Source of the DNA: Pseudomonadota bacterium
GTDB taxonomy: Bacteria; Pseudomonadota; Gammaproteobacteria; Burkholderiales; Burkholderiaceae_E
Assembly (NCBI GenBank): GCA_029779435.1
Contig: JAKPAM010000018.1
Coordinates: 1-35,977 of the forward strand
DNA length: 35,977 nucleotides
Direction: 5' to 3'
Below, piece after piece: positions 33,492-35,977 of this stretch. The notes beneath the pieces are model-generated. The model was not told the origin of the DNA, did not search any database, and worked only from the letters and a program-made list of their open reading frames with translations. How positions within the stretch are numbered: the stretch's first letter is position 1; the number at the start of each line of letters is the position of its first letter. A program made the position numbers and the translations under genes.

Positions 33492-33893
33492 TCAGCCGTC
33501 CTTCGACGGCTCGACGATCGCGCCGTGCTGGATCAGCAGCTCGCGCAGCACCGATCGATGGCAGCGGTTCTCGTCTTCGCAATAGCAGCCGACCGAGAAG
33601 TTGGTGTGCCGGGATAGCGCCGCCAGCACGTCGAGCGTGCGAGCGATCGCCGGCACGGCCATCTCGGATCGGTAATGGCGCCTGAACGCCTCCCACTGCG
33701 CATCGGTCTGCGCGTGCTGGGCGAGCTTGACTGTTTCGGGGGCCGGAGACAGTTCCGGATACCAGACGTCGTACCAGTTGCCCGATGCGAATTCCGTCTT
33801 GGGCACTCCGCGCGGTGGCCGGCGCACGGTGCCGATCCGCGTTCCTTCGTCCGGCAGTCTGGCCGTCCCGAGTCGCACGACGCGCACGACCAT
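33492..33893 (-). CDS. DUF488 family protein
   Basis: Small protein of 133 residues. It has a basic N-terminal half with 'RRPPRGVPK', then NWYDVWYPELSPAPE, and the distinctive Cys motif CYCEDENRCHRSVL at about 105-118, all typical of DUF488 (YeaO-like). The family function is unknown. It lies downstream of the P450 gene on the same strand across 107 bp and converges on the cyclodeaminase-family gene. It is cytosolic, with no signal or membrane segment. Confidence 0.88.
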   Translation of the reverse strand: MVVRVVRLGTARLPDEGTRIGTVRRPPRGVPKTEFASGNWYDVWYPELSPAPETVKLAQHAQTDAQWEAFRRHYRSEMAVPAIARTLDVLAALSRHTNFSVGCYCEDENRCHRSVLRELLIQHGAIVEPSKDG

Positions 33894-34000
33894 GATGTCA
33901 CGCCCTCCTCGACGCGAATCCCTGCCATGGATCCCTGTACACGAAACCGTTCATCTGCTCGTCCGCCGGCCCGCTCATCCGACCTCGCCCGCTGAAACCG

Positions 34001-35251
34001 CTAAGCCGGGATCTTGACCGGCAGCGACGTATAGCCATGGATGAAGCACGAGTTGGTCCGCTCCGGCTCGCCGACGACCTCGACCACCGGATGGCGCTTG
34101 AGCAGTTCTTCCCACAGGATCGACAACTGCAATTCGGCCAGGCGGTTGCCCACGCAGCGATGGATGCCGAAGCCGAACGACAGATGCTGCCGGGCGCGCG
34201 GCCGGTCGATGATGAAGGCATCCGGGTTTTCGATCGCGGTCTCGTCGCGATTGCCCGAGATGTACCACATGATGACCTTGTCGCCCTTGCGGATCTGCTG
34301 GCCGTTGAACTCGATGTCCTCGACCGCCGTGCGGCGCATGTGCGCCAGCGGCGTCTGGTACCGGATGATCTCGGACACCGCGCTCGGAATCAGCTTCGGG
34401 TTGTCGCGCAGCTTCTGGTATTCGCCGGGGTTCCGGTTCATGAACAGCAGGCCGCCGGTGATCGAGTTGCGCGTCGTGTCGTTGCCACCGACGATCAACA
34501 GGATCAGGTTGCCCAGGAACTCATGCGGCTGCATGGAGCGCGTCGCCGGCGAATGCGCGAGCATCGAGATCAGGTCGTTCTTCGGCGGTGCGTTGACGCG
34601 CTCGTTCCACAGCCGCGTGAAGTACTGCAGGCACTTCATCAGCTCCTGCTCGCGGCGCTCCCAACCGGCCGCGTCATTGACATCCAGCGGCGGCGTCACG
34701 GCCACGTCGGACCAATACGTCAGCAGCTTGCGGTCCTCGAACGGAAAGTCGAACAGCGTGGCCAGCATCTGCGCGGTCAACGCGATCGAGACCTTGTCGA
34801 CCCAGTCGAAGGTCTCGCCGACCGGCAATTCTTCGATGATCGTTATCACCCGTTGGCGGATCAGGCCTTCCAGGTGCGCGAGATTACCGGGCGCGACGAT
34901 CGGGCTGACGGTCTTGCGCTGTTCATCGTGCTTGGGCGGATCCATCGCGATGAACATCGGCTTGCGCATCTGCTGCGGCGCATCAGTCAGCGTGATCCCG
35001 CCCAGGCTGGACTCGGACGAGAACACGCGGTGGTTGGTGTCGACCGCCATGATGTCCTGGAAGCGCGTGATCGACCAGAACGAGCCCTGCATGCCGTCCT
35101 TGCGGTAATGGACGGGCGCTTCGCGGCGCAGCCGGGCCAGGTACGGCCATACGGTATCGCTGCGGAACAGCTCGGGATTGGACAAGTCGATCTGGTCGAG
35201 CGGTATCGCTGCCGCGCGCAGACGCGCCTGCTCCATCACGCTGTGATCCAT
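34001..35251 (-). CDS. Cytochrome P450 (CYP153-like)
   Basis: Soluble bacterial P450 of 416 residues. The haem loop FGFGIHRCVG has ligand Cys366, the I-helix oxygen site is GGNDTTRNS, the K-helix ExxR is EIIR, and the substrate-side block QTPLAHMRRTA is followed by KVIMWYISGNRDE. This combination is the pattern of CYP153 alkane/fatty-acid/terpene hydroxylases, though I cannot exclude a neighbouring CYP family. ATG 35251 has AAGGGGAC upstream; the open frame beyond it is an opposite-strand shadow of the next gene. No ferredoxin or ferredoxin reductase gene lies in the window, so redox partners must come from elsewhere. Confidence 0.92.
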   Translation of the reverse strand: MDHSVMEQARLRAAAIPLDQIDLSNPELFRSDTVWPYLARLRREAPVHYRKDGMQGSFWSITRFQDIMAVDTNHRVFSSESSLGGITLTDAPQQMRKPMFIAMDPPKHDEQRKTVSPIVAPGNLAHLEGLIRQRVITIIEELPVGETFDWVDKVSIALTAQMLATLFDFPFEDRKLLTYWSDVAVTPPLDVNDAAGWERREQELMKCLQYFTRLWNERVNAPPKNDLISMLAHSPATRSMQPHEFLGNLILLIVGGNDTTRNSITGGLLFMNRNPGEYQKLRDNPKLIPSAVSEIIRYQTPLAHMRRTAVEDIEFNGQQIRKGDKVIMWYISGNRDETAIENPDAFIIDRPRARQHLSFGFGIHRCVGNRLAELQLSILWEELLKRHPVVEVVGEPERTNSCFIHGYTSLPVKIPA

Positions 35252-35294
35252 CGGAGTCCCCTTGTCGAGTTCTATTTCGTTGACGATCGCCAGC

Positions 35295-35324
35295 GTGGCA
35301 ACGGCGATCGCTGCCACAGTGGCA
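35295..35324. promoter_or_regulatory. Triple TGGCA/TGCCA element in divergent promoter region
   Basis: GTGGCA (35295-35300), TGCCAC (35312-35317) and TGGCA (35320-35324) form two overlapping inverted pairs (N11 and 3-base spacing) in the gap between the P450 and gamma-glutamyltransferase genes. It is a plausible operator; no regulator is identified. Confidence 0.35.
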
Positions 35325-35425
35325 AGAGCCAGTGTTTCATGCCCCCGGAGCGCTGGCAATCCCGGGCGCCCCGGGACGCGGACGGCTATGCTTGCGTCGC
35401 GCCCCAAGAAGATCAGGAGACTCCG

Positions 35426-35977
35426 ATGACCGCAGCCTGGCAGGCCCGCGCCGGCACGCCGTTCGAAATCAGCAAACATCCGGTGCGCGCGCGCCGGGGC
35501 ATGGTCGTCACCAATCATCCGCTGGCGTCGGCCGCCGGCGCGCAGATGCTGGCCGCCGGCGGCAACGCCGTCGATGCGGCCGTCGCGTCGCTGTTCGCGT
35601 TGTCGGTGGTCGAACCGATGATGGTCGGCCTGCTCGGCGGCGGCTTCGCTCACCTGCGCTTGCCCGATGGCCGGCACGAAGTACTGGAAGGCCAGTGCCG
35701 CTGCCCGTCGGGCGTCGGCGAGACGACGTTCACGCCCGCCCCCGACGCGCCGCCCGGCTCGCTCGATACCATCGGCCGGCGCAATGCCGTCGGCCGCACG
35801 GCGGTAGCGGTGCCGGGCAACCTCGCGGCCTGGTGCCAGTTGCTGGAGCGGCACGGCCGGCTGCCGCTGGCCGACGTGGCCGCCCCGGCGATCGCGCACG
35901 CGCGGCGCGGGTTCGCGGCCACCGCGTACCTCGCCGATTGCGTGGCCGAGTGCGCGGAGGACCTGGCGCGCGATCCG
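35426..35977 (+). CDS. Gamma-glutamyltransferase family protein (5' part)
   Basis: The first 184 codons of a gene that runs off the right edge with no stop. The N-terminal Ggt pattern is clear: GMVVTNHPLASAAGAQMLAAGG at about 30-51, NAVDAAVASLFALSVVEP, GLLGGGF, and then RTAVAVPGNLAAW and HGRLPLADVAAPAIAHARRGF. The family cleaves gamma-glutamyl or related acyl-amide bonds after self-processing at an internal Thr, which would lie outside the window. CAGGAGACTCCG supports ATG 35426. No signal peptide is seen, unlike classical periplasmic Ggt, so a cytosolic acylase or oxamate-type relative is possible. It is divergent from the P450. Confidence 0.88.
   Translation, partial: MTAAWQARAGTPFEISKHPVRARRGMVVTNHPLASAAGAQMLAAGGNAVDAAVASLFALSVVEPMMVGLLGGGFAHLRLPDGRHEVLEGQCRCPSGVGETTFTPAPDAPPGSLDTIGRRNAVGRTAVAVPGNLAAWCQLLERHGRLPLADVAAPAIAHARRGFAATAYLADCVAECAEDLARDP

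Noticed and set aside
34001..35899. P450 with a 216-residue N-terminal extension
   Set aside because: The upstream part is the antisense of the gamma-glutamyltransferase gene; ATG 35251 has a ribosome site and fits the normal P450 length.

Overview
The window is high-GC, densely packed chromosomal DNA of a betaproteobacterium, most likely Burkholderiales and perhaps an Alcaligenaceae/Bordetella-like organism. This rests on three orphan Bug (TctC-type) receptors, a Bordetella/Burkholderia-type trimeric porin, a GntR-acnD-prpF propionate locus, and many CoA ligase, CaiB and crotonase genes. The genus cannot be fixed from the sequence alone. No tRNA, rRNA, CRISPR array, transposase or prophage gene was seen, and no gene-free gap exceeds 300 bases.

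Layout. (1) 129-4277, plus strand: a NitT/TauT-type ABC importer (receptor, permease, ATPase) followed closely by a membrane-anchored c-type cytochrome. (2) 12560 down to 4327, minus strand: six genes that look like one operon, reading NDP-forming acyl-CoA ligase, Bug receptor, DUF1254 protein, alkylsulfatase-like metallo-hydrolase, second Bug receptor, porin. A Crp/Fnr-type regulator diverges from its head. I read this as an outer-membrane-to-CoA-thioester uptake and catabolism module for an unknown organic acid or ester. (3) 13547-17070: an alpha/beta hydrolase divergent from an AMP-forming acyl-CoA ligase plus an SDR. (4) 17226-21972: a GntR/FadR-type regulator with a perfect palindromic operator, then acnD and prpF (2-methylcitrate cycle), but without prpB or prpC. 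(5) 22122-26593: a 7TM-DISM diguanylate cyclase, a convergent glycerate 2-kinase sharing its stop bases, and a divergent MFS transporter. Sixteen tandem 7-bp repeats fill the kinase/MFS spacer. (6) 26675-31821: two crotonases, a DapA-family lyase divergent from a third Bug receptor, and a CaiB-type CoA transferase. (7) 31891-35977: a VOC protein, an ornithine cyclodeaminase-family enzyme preceded by a hairpin and a 17-codon leader ORF, a DUF488 protein, a CYP153-like P450, and the 5' part of a gamma-glutamyltransferase cut by the window end.

The overall theme is scavenging and CoA-dependent catabolism of small organic acids. The features that standard gene families do not explain are the heptanucleotide repeat tract (possible phase variation), a dispersed 16-22 bp motif found in spacers between convergent genes (once as a six-copy array), the leader ORF with upstream hairpin, and the metallo-hydrolase with an altered metal-binding motif. 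All functions are inferred from recognised motifs and context; no database search was run.
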